Shown here in pieces: positions 1 through 11,770 of a DNA stretch of 64,000 nucleotides. The translations under genes were made by a program, and so were the position numbers. The stretch is from the NCBI RefSeq assembly GCF_000346465.2, contig NC_034013.1:5501791-5565790 (forward strand), given 5' to 3'. The notes beneath the pieces were generated by a model. The model had not been told where the DNA came from. It saw only the letters and a list, made by a program, of their open reading frames with translations, and did not search any database. Position 1 is the first letter of the stretch. Each line of letters opens with the position of its first letter. The stretch comes from Prunus persica. Taxonomy: Eukaryota; Streptophyta; Magnoliopsida; Rosales; Rosaceae.

Positions 1-90
1 CGCTGATGCTGCACTAGTTGTTGCAGCTCCATAGCAACAACTTAGTATTATTATGCGCCATAACAACAGAATAATGGATATGATATTCAT
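1..90 (-). CDS. WAKL receptor kinase W0, 5' end only (signal peptide)
   Basis: Thirty in-frame codons on the minus strand start at the ATG at 88-90 and run off the left edge. The peptide opens MNIISIILLLWRIII and continues into SCCYGAATTSAASA, a hydrophobic signal peptide followed by a small-residue cleavage region. The same start occurs at 17597 (W1) and 47611 (W3), where it leads into a GUB_WAK_bind cysteine-rich wall-binding domain, so this is the first exon of a wall-associated-kinase-like receptor. Such proteins are plasma-membrane receptors with an extracellular pectin-binding/EGF part and a cytosolic Ser/Thr kinase. No lesion is visible here, unlike W1 and W3, so the gene to the left may be intact. 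That cannot be judged from 90 bases. Confidence 0.75.
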   Translation of the reverse strand, partial: MNIISIILLLWRIIILSCCYGAATTSAASA

Positions 91-480
91 TATTTATCAA
101 ACTGATTTGCAGAGTTTGATTTTTGCAGTCCAAATTGATGTATATCAAACTTTATATAGCTCCCAAAAAAGGAAAAAGGAACATGGTTACATTTCGTTGA
201 TTTGTGCACACATGAATTTGCATGGAAATTATAGTGTACATTATTGTTTATAGCTAGCCATGTTTGACTCATGCTATATAGAGAATTGGTCTACAAATTA
301 TAAAATTATTATGAGTAAAGGATCATTTTTTTGTATTAAACATGTTATGGGCTTGTTTAGTCATAATATGGATATGTTGCCTAACTTGGAGGATGAATGG
401 AGACTATTTATAAGAGGTTGATGATTAAAACTTATCGCCTTGCAAATGGTCATTGACTATCTACAAGATGACTAGTCAAC
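91..480 (-). promoter_or_regulatory. W0 promoter region with TATA box
   Basis: A TATATAAA box (minus strand, 151-158) lies about 60 bases upstream of the W0 ATG. The rest, to about 480, repeats at 17600-18345 upstream of W1, and its first 100 bases also occur at 47612-47700 upstream of W3. The promoter was therefore copied with the gene during cluster expansion. In W1 the TATA box has decayed to CTACATAAA (17661-17669); in W3 it is intact (47672-47679). Use as a promoter is inferred from position and conservation between copies. Confidence 0.55.
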
Positions 481-1182
481 TATCAAGCACACAAATTCAG
501 AAAATTGTTCACAACAAAACCAGAAAATTGTTCACCCAGAAACCCACAACTGGGAAAAACTAGGGGTAATTATCCGACCAGGCAATCCACTAAGCAAAGA
601 AGATTCTTACAGAAAATACACAAGCAAGCTAAAGAAATCCTAGATCTATTTAGGAAACAAGCTATACCTCCTTTGTGCAATCTTCTTCTCCAACTTAGTT
701 AAGCTAGTAGCTAGTCCGTCATGTAAGTGACAGCTAGTCCATCAGCTCCTTCACTCCATAGCACCGGCGACTCAGCTCCAGATCGAACAAACATAATGAA
801 ATGTAGATTCTGAGATGAAAAGGTCAATTCCTTCAAGAAACCGTACTCTTGAAGAAATCAACCAAGAATTTGATCTAGACTAGGAATGATGACTAGTCAT
901 AATGAACCCAGATGACTAGTCATAATAAACCCAGATGCAGACAAAGAAGATGACTAGTCATAACTGAACCCAGATGCAGATTATAAAAAGCATAGCAGAT
1001 TTTAAAAAACATCAAAATCTCACAATGAAAAACCTTAGAAAATGCATAGTATAAGTTTTACTCTCAAAATTTCTCAATGGGTGAAGTAGATTTCGAAAAT
1101 AAAAGCATATTTCAAAAGCTATTTGAAAACCATATTTGAAAACTCAAACCATACCCAGCTGCAAATGCAGAGAAGAAGAAGA

Positions 1183-1224
<42 letters not shown>

Positions 1225-1439
1225 AAAATTATATCAGAAATTGTAAATGAGAGAGATGGTGAGTCCAGACCAGCCCTAACCTTTTTGGTAGGTCAGAAGT
1301 ACACTTGGTAGCCAATGATTGGACTTACAATAAGCAAAATCATGTGCCTTGGTCAAAAATCCCGTGCTGGAAATATTGGCCCAAATGACTAGTCATCTCG
1401 ACAAACCTATATGCTGATTTGGCCTATATGACTAGTCAT
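468..1439. repeat. Cluster of the 12-base palindrome ATGACTAGTCAT
   Basis: The palindrome ATGACTAGTCAT or its 11-base core occurs at 468, 889, 912, 950, 1385 and 1428. The copies at 889-961 sit in short direct repeats with a shared 'aacccagatg' context. Those at 1385 and 1428 share 'tctcgacaaa'. No reading frame or RNA gene is seen in 480-1560, so this upstream DNA is otherwise unexplained. The palindrome resembles a dimeric bZIP-type site in form only. Confidence 0.6.
1185..1223. repeat. (CT)n microsatellite
   Basis: About 19 uninterrupted CT units. The LSLSLS reading frame across it is an artefact of the repeat. Confidence 0.95.
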
Positions 1440-1599
1440 CTCGACAAAGTATATGGATGCAAATGCTGATTTCCCTATTTATGCTCATTATAAATGAATG
1501 CACAAATTACCATGGTTTTGTAGCCTCATAAGCTTTTCAATGTACTTCAACTTTGTAGCAAATACCCAATGCCTAATTTCTAAAGATGAGCTAAGAGGA

Positions 1600-1985
1600 A
1601 TTACATGAAAGTGTACATTTGGCAAGGAAAGCCAATTCTAACAATCTTAAAACTAACAATTCTATATAGTTGACAAATCATTGTATAACTAGGAGATACT
1701 ATCCTAATTGATTACTGTATCTATTTCCTTGTAAAACATTCATGCAAACTCCTATATATATCTCCTTATGGAGAAAAATAAAACTCAACCCAAATTATTC
1801 AAACCATATTCAAATTTTAGTATGGTATCAGAGCAATCGATCCTAAATTGTCTGTAAACCCTTATCTCAAATTTCTCATATTCAAATTCAAAATTCTAAA
1901 TCAAGTTCCTCATATTTTTTCCCAAATCCAAATCTCTCAAATTTTTCCCCAGAATTATGCAGAGGAAGTTTTGCGGCCTGCTGTG
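1600..1985 (+). mobile_element. Copia-type LTR fragment with primer-binding site
   Basis: TGGTATCAGAGC at 1823-1834 is the initiator-methionine-tRNA primer-binding site typical of plant Copia elements. Upstream is an LTR-like stretch with a TATA-like run (ctcctatatatatctcc, near 1750) and an A-rich signal (gaaaaataaaac). The leader after the site is AT-rich and meets a duplicated flank segment near 1960. No gag or pol follows and the 5' edge of the LTR is not clear, so this is a 5' relic. Confidence 0.5.
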
Positions 1986-2140
1986 ATGGGTAACTTTTTG
2001 CAGTCAAAGAACAATGAAGAACCTTATCGTGCACAGTTCCCTATCCACAAGCTTCTAGTGTAATTAAATTAATTATAAAGATAAATTGGCACCTGAAAAA
2101 TGGCTCCTTTACGGAAACATCATTTTTATCACCTTGGTAT
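1963..2140. repeat. Segment duplicated at 49192-49350
   Basis: About 150 bases beginning 'aattatgcagaggaag' recur almost unchanged at 49192-49350, including 'gtgcacagttccctatcc' and 'cttctagtgtaattaaat'. It is non-coding and shows that the flanks of the WAKL units were copied along with the genes. Confidence 0.75.
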
Positions 2141-3158
2141 GGGTTTTAAAACTGTTGCAGTGACAACTGTCTGAACCAGAGTGAAGGATTTCTCCATTTT
2201 CATGAATTGGGGTTTGGGAAACAAAAGACAGAACTAGTGATATTCGCGAGAGTGAGAGAAAGGCATTTGAGCTTTTGGAGTTTTAAAGGGTTTTGACGCA
2301 AAAGTCAAAAATAAAAAATAAAAAATAAAAATAGTGGAACTCCTTGAAGTTTTTGATGTTTTTTTTTTGGGCAGAGTTTTTGATGTTTTTACAGACTTTT
2401 GAGGTTTTGAGCTGAAACAAAATGAACCGAAAAATACTGAAAATTTTGATTTTGGCTTCAACTATTTCGATAACCAAACCAAGTATATTAACGATGGCCT
2501 ATATGTGATATATAAGCCATTTTTATTATGACTTTAAAATTCTAACTTCCTGCCAGTGGGTTCTGACCACGGTGGTGGTGGATTCCCCCTCCCCTCATGG
2601 CACCTGAAGTTAAACCCTTCTAAAAGAGCTAAAAAAGCTTCTAGCAATGTTTGCTAGAAAAGTTGTTAGAAGGGCTTCTCCCTCATCTTCATTACGGTCT
2701 CAAGCCCCCTCATTTTCCTCAGTTTCACACCCTCCATCCACGTCTCCAACACCATCAACCATTATCTTTTTAGTTGAATCTCTTTGAATTCATTGATGGA
2801 TTAATGGATGGGAGGGAGTTGAGTTTTATTTTTGGGCTTCTAGTGATGATAAGACAAAGCCAAACAAGAAAATGTTGAAAATTTGGAAATTTGGAAATGT
2901 TGGATTAGTGGATGGGAGGGAGTTGAGTTTTATTTTTGGGCTTCAACTTTAAATTAGAAAATAGCTGCAAATTTGGTTTATACACGAAATTAAGCTTCTT
3001 TTTTTTATGTTTTATTCCCAAGTACAAGTGTTGAAGTAACGAGATCATAAGAAAAACATAACATATGTGTTCAACAACGTTAAATGAAACAAAGTTTATT
3101 CAATTAAAAGGAATTCACCATAATTTGTAGATGGCAACAATGGCATAAACCCATGTTT
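2141..3158. other. WAKL 3' flank, no gene seen
   Basis: AT-rich DNA without a supported gene. A 45-base direct repeat (ggatgggagggagttgag...) occurs at about 2800-2842 and 2905-2945. The block 2945-3110 is repeated at 62570-62705, where it again would lie 3' of a WAKL unit. This suggests a further WAKL copy once stood at the right end of the window. Confidence 0.55.
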
Positions 3159-3625
3159 TTAGAAGCTAGATGACACTTCTTGAAGTGATTCAACATCCCA
3201 ATGCCTAACTGAATCATCTTCCACAAAATCAACCCCTTCAGAATTTTGCTGGGCACTAATGGAAGGTTTTCTTGATTTTTGTACAGCCTCTAGCTCAGAT
3301 GTAACCTCTCTCATTGTAGGACGGTTTCTTCCATTCAAATTCAAGCATCTCCTTGCAAGGTTAGCGACAACTTGGATTTCTGTTTCAGAGCCCTCCTTCA
3401 GAACTTGAGCATCAACAGTGTTAAACAGACGATCTTCTTGCATCGAGGTAAGAAATATGCGGCAAGACTTCTGTATTCTTCTTCTTGTGACAATGTTACT
3501 ACAGAAATTGGTTTTTGCCCTGTCAAGAGCTCAACAAGGACCACTCCAAAGCTATAGACATCACTTTTCTCCGTAAATTGGCTTGATTGAAAGTACTCTG
3601 GGTCCAAGTTATTGGAGTTTCTATA
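3159..3625 (-). pseudogene. W1 kinase C-terminal fragment, frameshifted
   Basis: Minus-strand reading gives the last part of a WAKL kinase: [20 protein letters not shown] (activation-loop end and subdomain IX), then [10 protein letters not shown], then [18 protein letters not shown] (subdomain XI) and a Ser-rich tail ending EVSSSF-stop. A one-base deletion near 3449, relative to the copy at 46878-47336, breaks the frame between the two halves. Homology stops just before LDPEYF (about 3625). The 100 bases beyond, to the (GA)n tract, are not kinase. By order this is the 3' end of W1, cut off from its upstream exons by the Copia element. Confidence 0.8.
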
Positions 3626-3676
3626 TAATAGCATGTGTTCTTGCACAGAAAGTATATGAGGAAACGTTTCAGAGAG

Positions 3677-3680
<4 letters not shown>

Positions 3681-3725
<45 letters not shown>
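3681..3725. repeat. (GA)n microsatellite
   Basis: Roughly 22 GA units lying directly against the outer edge of the Copia 3' LTR at 3728. Confidence 0.95.
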
Positions 3726-3727
<2 letters not shown>

Positions 3728-3885
3728 TGTTAGGCAATGATTGTAATCATGCACACTCATTGTGTGATCTCATTCTCCTTTCAATATATATAACTTGAAA
3801 CCAATACAAAAACGACTCAGCCAGTACAATTGTACCCGCCTATGAGCTGTACACTTGGCATGAATCTAGACATGTTAGTCCAACA
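3728..3885 (-). repeat. Copia 3' LTR (158 bp)
   Basis: On the minus strand it runs TGTTGGACTAAC ... TTGCCTAACA, with the TG...CA ends expected of an LTR and an internal TATATATA box. No second LTR survives for comparison, so the limits rest on the terminal dinucleotides and on its place after the RNase H stop. Confidence 0.6.
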
Positions 3886-3946
3886 ATATGTGATGGCATA
3901 TGAGCCATACACCTGGCTAACTAACAATCTAAAACCTGAAAACAAT

Positions 3947-4802
3947 TTATGCTTCAACACTCCCTTCTAAATTGTTAACTGGTTTAACACCACGCAATCC
4001 TCTAAGATAGTTGAACCGATCTTTAGGTAGAGCTTTAGTGAAAATGTCAGCCACTTGTTCTTCAGACTTGCAGTACCTCAAGTCCACTACCCCATCTTGC
4101 AAAGCAATGATACCTGCGGTTGATGTGCTTGGTTTTCTGATGGAAAACAAGATTTCTTGTCATTGTAATGGCAGAGGTATTATCTACCATTAATGGAGTT
4201 GCATCAGTCTGCAATTCTCCAAAGTCTTCAAGCACAAATCTCAGCCATATAGCCTATGTAGTAGCCTCACTTGCGCTGACATATTCAGCTTCAGCTATAG
4301 AGAGAGCTACGCTATGTTGTTTGACTGATGCCCAAGAGAATACTCCACTACCAAAGGAGAAGGCATAGCCAGAGGTGCCTCTCATGTCATCTTGGCTTCC
4401 ACTCCAATCACTGTCACAATATCCAATTAGGATAGCCTCTTTTCCCTTCTGATATTCAATACCAAAATCAATGGTGCCTTGAATATACCTCAGCACCCTC
4501 TTAGCCGTTCCATAGTGTTTCTTTGTTGGACAATGCATGAATCTAGCTAATAGGCTAGCTGCAAACATTATGTCTGGTCCTGTAGCTGTCAAATACAATA
4601 GGCTACTAACCATTTGTCTATATTCATTCTCATCTGCAGGTTCACTTCCATCATCCTTACACAGTTTCTCACTTGCCACAAGAGGAGTACTAACTGGTTT
4701 ACATTGTTTCAAACCAAACTTGCTCAATAATGTCAGTGCATATTTCTTTTGGTTTATGAAAATGCAATTTTCAGTTTGAATCACTGCCATACCAAGAAAG
4801 TG
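3947..4802 (-). pseudogene. Copia RNase H and end of reverse transcriptase
   Basis: From the solo-LTR boundary the minus strand reads FLGMAVIQTE, CKPVSTPL, YLTATGPDIMFA, GYCDSDWSGSQDDMRGTSGY (RNase H region with DSDW) and SIAEAEYVSASEA. A frameshift follows near 4254, and the C-terminus resumes as CKSEEQVADIFTKALPKDRF. This is the standard Ty1/Copia RNase H order. The upstream RT frame ends at 7234, and the insertion split HF/LGM between the two. Confidence 0.85.
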
Positions 4803-5253
4803 TGAAAGGACCCGCCCCGAATTTCTCAAAACCTGACATCACCCCGACGCCAGGCCCACTTACTAAATACCGAGACTTCCTGCCGAAATTTCGGCAGTCT
4901 CCCCTATAAATTAAACATTTTTCAAAATTACAACCTGCATAAAAACACATTTAATATCCACAACTGGCAGCATGCACAATATAATTTCATGCAATTCACA
5001 TAAACGGCCGTTGGCCTTCCAATAATTCTCAACAAACTACCAAACACGCTAACAAAACAATACATGCCTTAAACAAGGCAAGGCAACCAATTCAGATATA
5101 AATTGTGACTAACCTTTAGTCTGCGGCCACACTTAATAACCTTAGGCTGCCTACGTATCCTCCTTGAGGGATCAAGCCACACGTAGTTCTTCCATAAAAT
5201 CCAATTCCACACATATGAGATACCTTATTTCATTTATCTGTATTTCACATAAT

Positions 5254-5715
5254 CTCCCCATACGCCGGTACAACCAACGCCACGTATGGGGCCTGTCAAC
5301 ACGCCGAATAACCTACGCCACGTGCGACCATGCCATATTGTCACAATATCTCCCCATACGCCGGTACAACCAACGCCACGTATGGGGTCTGTCAACACGC
5401 CGGATAACCTACGCCACTTGCGACCATGCCATACTGTCACAATATCTCCCCATACACCGGTACAACCAACGCTACGTATGGGGCCTGTCTCAACGCCGGA
5501 TGACCTACGCCATGCGAGACCTGCACATCATACCACATATCTCCCCATACGTCGGTACAACCAACGCCACATATGGGGTCTGTCGACACGCCGGATAACG
5601 TACGCCATGTGCGACTTCAACATAATATCACAAATCTCCCCATACGCTGGTACAACCAACGCCATGTATGGGGCCTGTCCACACGCCGGATAACCTATAC
5701 CACGTGGGACCTAAC
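5254..5715. repeat. Tandem array, five units of about 96 bp
   Basis: Units start with CTCCCCATACG at 5254, 5350, 5446, 5541 and 5636. Each holds GGTACAACCAACGCCA, ATGGGG and a tail with ACGCCGGATAACCTACGCCA. CCCCATACG and CGTATGGGG within each unit are inverted, so each unit could fold into a hairpin. The array is internal to the solo LTR. Confidence 0.9.
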
Positions 5716-6853
5716 TTTCACTTGGTGGTACTTGTAGTCTAACCAAAATCCGGGGAGGTACCTAAGGTAGCGCGTATAGCACTCCAAACTGACACCTCTA
5801 GACTCCTTTGTATCCTTATACAAACATATATAAATGTATATTAATTCTAATATTGAGTAACCCTCCACAATGGTCTAGCACCCGATAATCTCCCCTGGAA
5901 AGGTGAGATTACTCCGGGAGAGTTACGGTCAACCAAGGGTCAAACTACCCTAACCGTGGTCAAACGGACCTGCGGAGCCTACGACCTCCAATTCTTGATC
6001 CAAAAGTCCCTATGGGTTTTACAAGGTATAGGACACTCGTCCTGCAAGTTTAGTTCAGATCGGACGGTCGGATCACTCACAATCGCACGATCTAACGGTT
6101 AAAATGAATATAAACTTAAAGTTATTTATTCCGAACATCCGGGACTCCGATTTACAATCCGTGAATTCCTACATGATCCTAGAAATACCTAGATTAACAT
6201 ATATTAAATTTAGGACCATCCAACGGTCCCACCCTATCAAACCCGGATAATGCACAATATGCGATCGTCCGTTCGATAGTCAAACGACGTCCGAATTGAG
6301 ATCCGCAAAATCCTACGCACTTGTGACAACCTAAGGATCTCATTGAGACACAGTGCCACTTTTTCTACAGTGCCCACGCGCCGCCGCAAGCGCCGGCAGC
6401 GCGTGGGTGCCCAAAGCGATAAAGCTTCGCCGGAAATCTCAAAACCACGGCTCCAAACTCTTACCCTAGGTATAATACCCTATTTGGGGCCACTTTTGTT
6501 CTTGGACCTACCCCAAAAACTGACCGGAAGTGGGCGGAATCGCGATCCCAAAATCGGCCGAATTTCAATTCGAAAATCGAATTGGCTACGCTAAGAATCG
6601 ATCCAATCCTACCCAACAGGCAGCTAGAGCATGCAGAAGGGATGAATTTCCATACCTTGATCACCAGAAATGGTGGCCGGAGGAGGGAGATCGGAGCCGG
6701 TGAAGTTTGGGCAAAAACCGGGCGAAAATCGCCTTTTTCCGGCGGCTGGAGCGGCGGCCGATGTCGGGGGAGGGCTGGGTCGTGACGCCGAGGCCGAGCC
6801 GGTCCTTTTGGCACCGCTCCCGTCCGCAGCCGCGGCCGGTGGCCGGAGATACA

Positions 6854-6854
<1 letters not shown>

Positions 6855-6900
<46 letters not shown>
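6855..6900. repeat. (GA)n microsatellite in the solo LTR
   Basis: About 22 GA units. Read on the LTR strand it is (CT)n and corresponds in position to the (CT)n at about 58335-58395 in element E. Confidence 0.95.
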
Positions 6901-6901
<1 letters not shown>

Positions 6902-7233
6902 CCGACGGGAGAGAGAGAGCTCGCGGGAGGGAGAGAGAGAGAGAAAAAAAAATCTGATTTTCATAAAAAATCACATTTCAAAATAATTACGATTGTGCCA
7001 CTTGGTTTCTTTTGACCATATCTCTCTCGTTACAACTCCTATTCAAGCCCACTACGTGTCTATGAACTCGTCTCAGTACGACCTATCCAAAAATACTAGT
7101 CGCTGCCCCAAACTCTCTCCGGTTAAGAATATGACCAAAATGCCCTTATCTCAAGGGTAAATATGTAATTTCCCTTAAATTATTAAATAATTTAAATAAG
7201 GGGTTTAATTTGGAGTCGGGGTGTTACAAAGTG

Positions 7234-7850
7234 ATATAACATACCTAAGTCAGTTATTTCATACCTTCTCATCATTTCAGTCTTGAATTCTTCAATTAAT
7301 TCTTCACTGCTACCTGTATACACGATGTCATCAACATAGATTGAGACTATTAGAGTTCTAGAGTCTTCCTTTGTCTTGCAGTACAATGTAGCCTCGCTTG
7401 TGCTTCTGACATAACCACAGCTAATGAGGTAGGCATTGATTTCCTCATACCAGGCTCTTAGAGCCTGTTTTAAACCATACAAGGCTTTCTTCAATTTGTA
7501 CAGCTTGTCTTCATAGTTTGTAGTCACAAATCCATCCGGTTGATCTACATAAACTTCCTCCTTAAGCACACCATTTAGGAATGCAGACTTGACATCTAAC
7601 TAGTATAGTTTCCACCCTTTTTGGGCTGCCAAAGCTATGAGAGTTCTAATTGTGTCAAGTCTGGCCACATGAGCAAAAGTCTCATTGAAGTCAATTCCAG
7701 GCTTTTGTGCAGAGCCTTTGACCACCAGCCTAGCTTTATGCTTCTGTATTGAGCCATCAAGGTTCAATTTGGTTTTATAAACCCATTTCACACCAATCAC
7801 AGGTTTATCACTTGGTCTATCAACTAGTTCCCAAGTCTTAATTCTTCTCA
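7234..7850 (-). pseudogene. Copia reverse transcriptase (RVT_2) fragment
   Basis: Minus strand: [40 protein letters not shown], then a TAG at about 7598-7600 replacing the Gln of the usual [11 protein letters not shown], then [20 protein letters not shown] and the catalytic YVDD in [11 protein letters not shown]. It ends at LGMLYHF where the solo LTR inserted. The nonsense codon and the insertion both inactivate it. Confidence 0.85.
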
Positions 7851-8035
7851 GTCATCTTCATTTCTATTTCCATTGCCTTTTGCCAAGCTTTATCCTTTGA
7901 AGCTTCTGCAAAATTCTCTGGCTCAATGATGCTTATATTGCATCTAGCATAGATCTCAGTGATGTCTCTAAGCTTCACAAGTGTAGAACTTGGAGAATCA
8001 CTTGGTGAATCAGCATTAGCAGTAGCTGTAGTCGC

Positions 8036-8804
8036 CTAAATTTGGCTAGAGATGTTGTCTATCATTGTTTCTTCATATTCTTCTTCTGAGCTTCTGGAAG
8101 TGTCTTTAAGCCTCATTGGAACTGTGATAGAATCAACAGTTTGTTTGTCCCAATCCCATAATGAGTTCTCATCAAAGATCACACTTCTAGATGTAGTGAC
8201 CTTGTTGGTTTGCAAATTGTACACTCTGTACCCCTTTTCACATTTGCCATAGCCAACAAAAATGCATTTTTCAGCTGCATCCTCCAGCTTAGATCTCAAC
8301 TGACTAGGCACATGGCAGAAACAAATAGAACCAAACACTCTCAAGTGCTTAACTCTAGGCTTTCTTCCACTAAAAGCTTCAAAAGGAGTGACATTATCTA
8401 AAGCTTTTGTGGAAAATCTATTCTGAATATAGACAGCTGTATTCACTGCCTCTCCCCAGAATTTATATGGTAGTTTCTTTTCTTTCATCATTTTCTTGCT
8501 CATTTCTACAATGGTCCTGTTCTTTCTCTCAGCAACTCCGTTTTGCTGAGGTGAAGGCCACAGTTAGTTGTCTTTCTAAACCAATTTCTTCACAAAACTG
8601 CAGAAATTCAGTGGAAGTATATTCTCCACCTCTGTCACTTCTAAGTTTCTTGATTTTGTAGCCGCTTTGTAATTCCACCATAGCCTTAAATTTCTTGAAA
8701 ATATTAAACACTTATGACTTAAATTGCATGAGATACAACCATCACATTCTAGTGCAGTCATCAATGAAGGTCAAGAAGTATTTTTTTCCACCTATTGTTG
8801 TAGT
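8036..8804 (-). pseudogene. Copia integrase catalytic and C-terminal fragment
   Basis: Minus strand: KIKKLRSDRGGEYTSTEFLQ carries the second catalytic Asp (SDRGGEY), followed by a frameshift. LPYKFWGEAVNTAVYIQNR then marks the end of the rve domain, and KHLRVFGSICFCHVP and FVGYGKCEKGYRVYN the integrase C-terminal part. At least two frameshifts (near 8530 and 8780) separate it from the protease/pre-integrase frame. Confidence 0.8.
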
Positions 8805-9601
8805 CTACATTAGCCCACAGACATCTGAGTGAACCAGTTCCAGAGGTACACTTGCTCTCCAAGTTTTCTCTTTACCAAAAGCCTCCCTGTGAGATTTTCC
8901 AATTGCACAATCTTGACAAATTCTGTCTGCATTGCCAATTTCAGGCAATCCATAGACCAGCTCCTGTTGTTGTAACAACTTCAAACTCTGCATATTCAAA
9001 TGACCAAACCTCCTATGCCAATACCAAGTGGATTCTTCAACTGTTGCTTTCATAGCCACAGAGTTTGCATATTTTAGTGACAGTGGAAAACATCTGTTTC
9101 CAGTCATGTAAACCTTTGCCACCAGATTTTCCATTGACCTGTCATCAAATATCTCAACCACTGAATTGCCAAAAACCAGATAGTAGCCATGCTCTACCAT
9201 TTGACCTACACTAAGTAAGTTTTCATCCAATTCTGGTACAAGCATAACCTCTTTGATATATCTAGGCCTAGCTTTAGTGTCAATCACCAAAGTGCCTTTA
9301 CCAGTTGCTTGCACTAAGTCTCCTATGCCCATTTTCACTTTTGCAGTGACCTTAGTATCAATATTGACTAGGAGAGATGCATGTGAAGTCATATGGTTGC
9401 TGCATGCACTGTCCACATACCACACACCATTATTTTTCACTATTTCAACAACATGACAAGCATAGAACATGATACCTTCTTCTTCTTTGTGTGATGCATA
9501 GTTGGCAGCTTGATCTGATTTTCCTCTACATTCCTTGGCTATATGCCCAAACTTCTCACCTTTGTAACATTTTGGTTTACCTTTGAACCAACAAACTCCA
9601 T
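8805..9601 (-). pseudogene. Copia zinc knuckle, protease and GAG-pre-integrase
   Basis: Minus strand starting at the CACTA insertion: a zinc knuckle with one Cys lost (CYKGEKFGHIAKEC, normally CxxC at the start), then the protease region WYVDSACSNHMT (the usual DSG is DSA here), then the HHCC pre-integrase (WHRRFGHLN ... ICQDCAIGKSHRE) and the first integrase Asp in LVHSDVCG. The gag half continues beyond the inserted element at 14082. Confidence 0.85.
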
Positions 9602-10646
9602 AATCACTACTATATTTTACACTTTGTGCGACGAAGAGAATTTCGTCGCGCAAAATACATTGTAGTCGCACAAATTTTAACGCGACAGAAACTTCGTCGC
9701 GCAGAATCTGTCACGCAAAGATCGTGAAGAAAGACTTTGCACGACCAAGTTTTTTCATTGGTTGCGCAAAGTGACTTTGGGCGACGAAAAAATATTGGTC
9801 GCGCAAAGTAACTTTGTGCGACGAAAAAATATTGGTCGCGCAAAGTAACTTTGTGCGACGAAAAAATATTGGTCGCGCAAAACTTTGCACGACGAAACAC
9901 ATTGGTCATGCAAAGGTTTGCGCGACGAAAAATATTTGTCGCACAAAGTCTCAAAAAAATTTATAAAAAATAAAAAATTCCCGAGTCCCATTTTTGGTAC
10001 CCGCCTACATTTGTAGAGTTTTGCGCGACGAATACTAACGTCGCTCAAATTTTTGCGTGACGAAATATTTTTTGTGTTTTAAATTTTTTTAATTAAAATA
10101 AACTAATTTAATAGTTTGCACTACAAAGTATTTTATCGCGCAAGATTTTTGACTTTTTATTTTATTATTTCTTTAATATTAATTAATTAATATTAATTTA
10201 TTGAAATTTTTACTTTTTAAATTTAATTTAATTGTATGATTTTTTTTCAATCACTTTAATTTAAATTGAGATTTATTTAATTATATTAATTTTTTCGAAT
10301 TTTTACTTTTTAAATTTAATTTAATTGTAAGATTTTTCTTAATTACTTTAATTTAAATTAACATATTCAAAATAAAATTACATATGAAAAATAGTGATCA
10401 AATTATCCAATAAATATATATATATATATAATATTCAAAATGTACACATAAATTAACAAAGTACAATAATAAAATCCTAATACAAGCGTATTGTGGTGGT
10501 AGTGGTGGATGATATGTTTTGATAGCTTCCTAATCCTCAACTTTAGCCATCAAAGTCTCGATGATTACCTACAATAAACAAATATGGTCAAATAACAACA
10601 ATCATAAAAAAAAGAATACATAATCTCCCCCCAATAATTATTATAC

Positions 10647-10746
10647 NNNNNNNNNNNNNNNNNNNNNNNNNNNNNNNNNNNNNNNNNNNNNNNNNNNNNN
10701 NNNNNNNNNNNNNNNNNNNNNNNNNNNNNNNNNNNNNNNNNNNNNN
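10647..10746. other. Assembly gap (100 N)
   Basis: A run of exactly 100 N, probably a gap of unknown size, inside the non-autonomous CACTA element. Confidence 0.99.
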
Positions 10747-11129
10747 AACTCCAATCTCTCCCCTTTACTCAACCCCAAACCCCACACAAACTCAAAACTA
10801 ACTCCAAAAATACATATTAATGAAAAAAATTTAAAATTTGGAGAGAATATACCTTTTTGCAAGATTGAGAGTGAGTGAGAATGAGAGGGAGAAGTGAGTG
10901 TGAGAGAATTAGATAAGATAGTGATAGAGAGATGAGAGAGTGAGAGATAGTGAAAAGATAGATGAGAGAGTGAGTGAGAGTGAGAGAAAGTGAAGAGAGA
11001 GATGAGAGATTAAGTGAGAGGAGTGAGTGTGAGAGAAAGGGTGGGATTTGGGGAGAGGGAAAGAGAGAGGAGAGGTAAGAGTAGAGAAAGACATTGAGAA
11101 AATGGTGGAGGAGTTATTTCGGTTTTAAA

Positions 11130-11770
11130 AATCGTATCACTTTGCGTGACGGAAAATATTGTTGGTCGGGCAAAGTTTTGCGCGACGAAACATATTGGTC
11201 TCGCAAAGTTTTGTGCGACGAATATAAAAATATTGGTCGCGCAAAGTCTAAAAAAAATTCCCGCATCCCATTTTTGGTACCTGCCAAAATTTAACTTTGC
11301 GCGACGAAAAATACATATTGGTCGCGCAAAGTGTTAAAAAAATTCTCGCATCCCATTTTTGGTACCCACCAAAATTTAACTTTGCGCGAGGAATATAGGA
11401 ATATTGGTCGCGCAAAGTCTAAATTTTTTTTATAAAAAAAAAAAATCCCGCATCCCATTTTTGGTAACCGCCAAATTTTTTAAATTTTTGCACGAAGAAA
11501 AGTACATATTGATCGCGCAAAGTCTAAAACAATTATATAAAAAAAGTCCCGCGTCCCATTTTTGGTACCCGCCCAAATTTTTGCACGACGAAAGATATAT
11601 ATTGGTCGCACAAAGTTTTGAGCGACAAAAAATATTGGTCGCGCAAAGTCTAAAGTTTTTTTTTTAATTTTAAAAACCCGCGTCCCATTTTTGGTACTCG
11701 CCCAAATTTTTTGAGTTTTGCACGGGGAACTGTTGGTCGCGCAAACTTTTGAGAGACGAAAAATTGGTTC
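11130..11770. repeat. Internal array of CACTA motif plus linker
   Basis: Repeats of 'tttgcgcgacgaa ... attggtcgcgcaaag' alternate with a linker containing 'cccatttttggtaccc'. The linker appears about five times at roughly 70-130 base spacing and once more at about 9985-10005. Copies have drifted (cacgaag, gcgagg). Confidence 0.8.

Larger units (their letters stand above)
4803..7228 (-). mobile_element. Solo LTR, Gypsy-like, 2,426 bp, TSD AAGTG
   Basis: On the minus strand it begins TGTAACACCCCGACTCC and ends GGGTCCTTTCA. It is flanked by perfect 5-base duplications AAGTG (4798-4802 and 7229-7233) inside the Copia reverse transcriptase. No internal retroelement genes are present, so this is a solo LTR left by LTR-LTR recombination. 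It holds a 96-bp tandem array (5254-5715) and a (GA)n tract (6855-6900). The reading frames through its GC-rich part are not genes. The Gypsy label rests on the TGTAACACCC start and the length. Part of it (about 6100-6900) is homologous to 58325-59130. Confidence 0.9.

Noticed and set aside
5164..5693. Frames of 135-144 codons with repeated peptides
   Set aside because: By-product of the 96-bp tandem array; no start or splice context and no domain.
6461..7015. Overlapping frames of 95-167 codons on both strands
   Set aside because: They run through a GC-rich LTR and a (GA)n tract; no domain, and the region is delimited as a solo LTR by TSD AAGTG.
9605..9960. CRISPR-like regular spaced repeats
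   Set aside because: Plant nuclear DNA; the repeats are palindromic CACTA subterminal motifs with irregular spacing.
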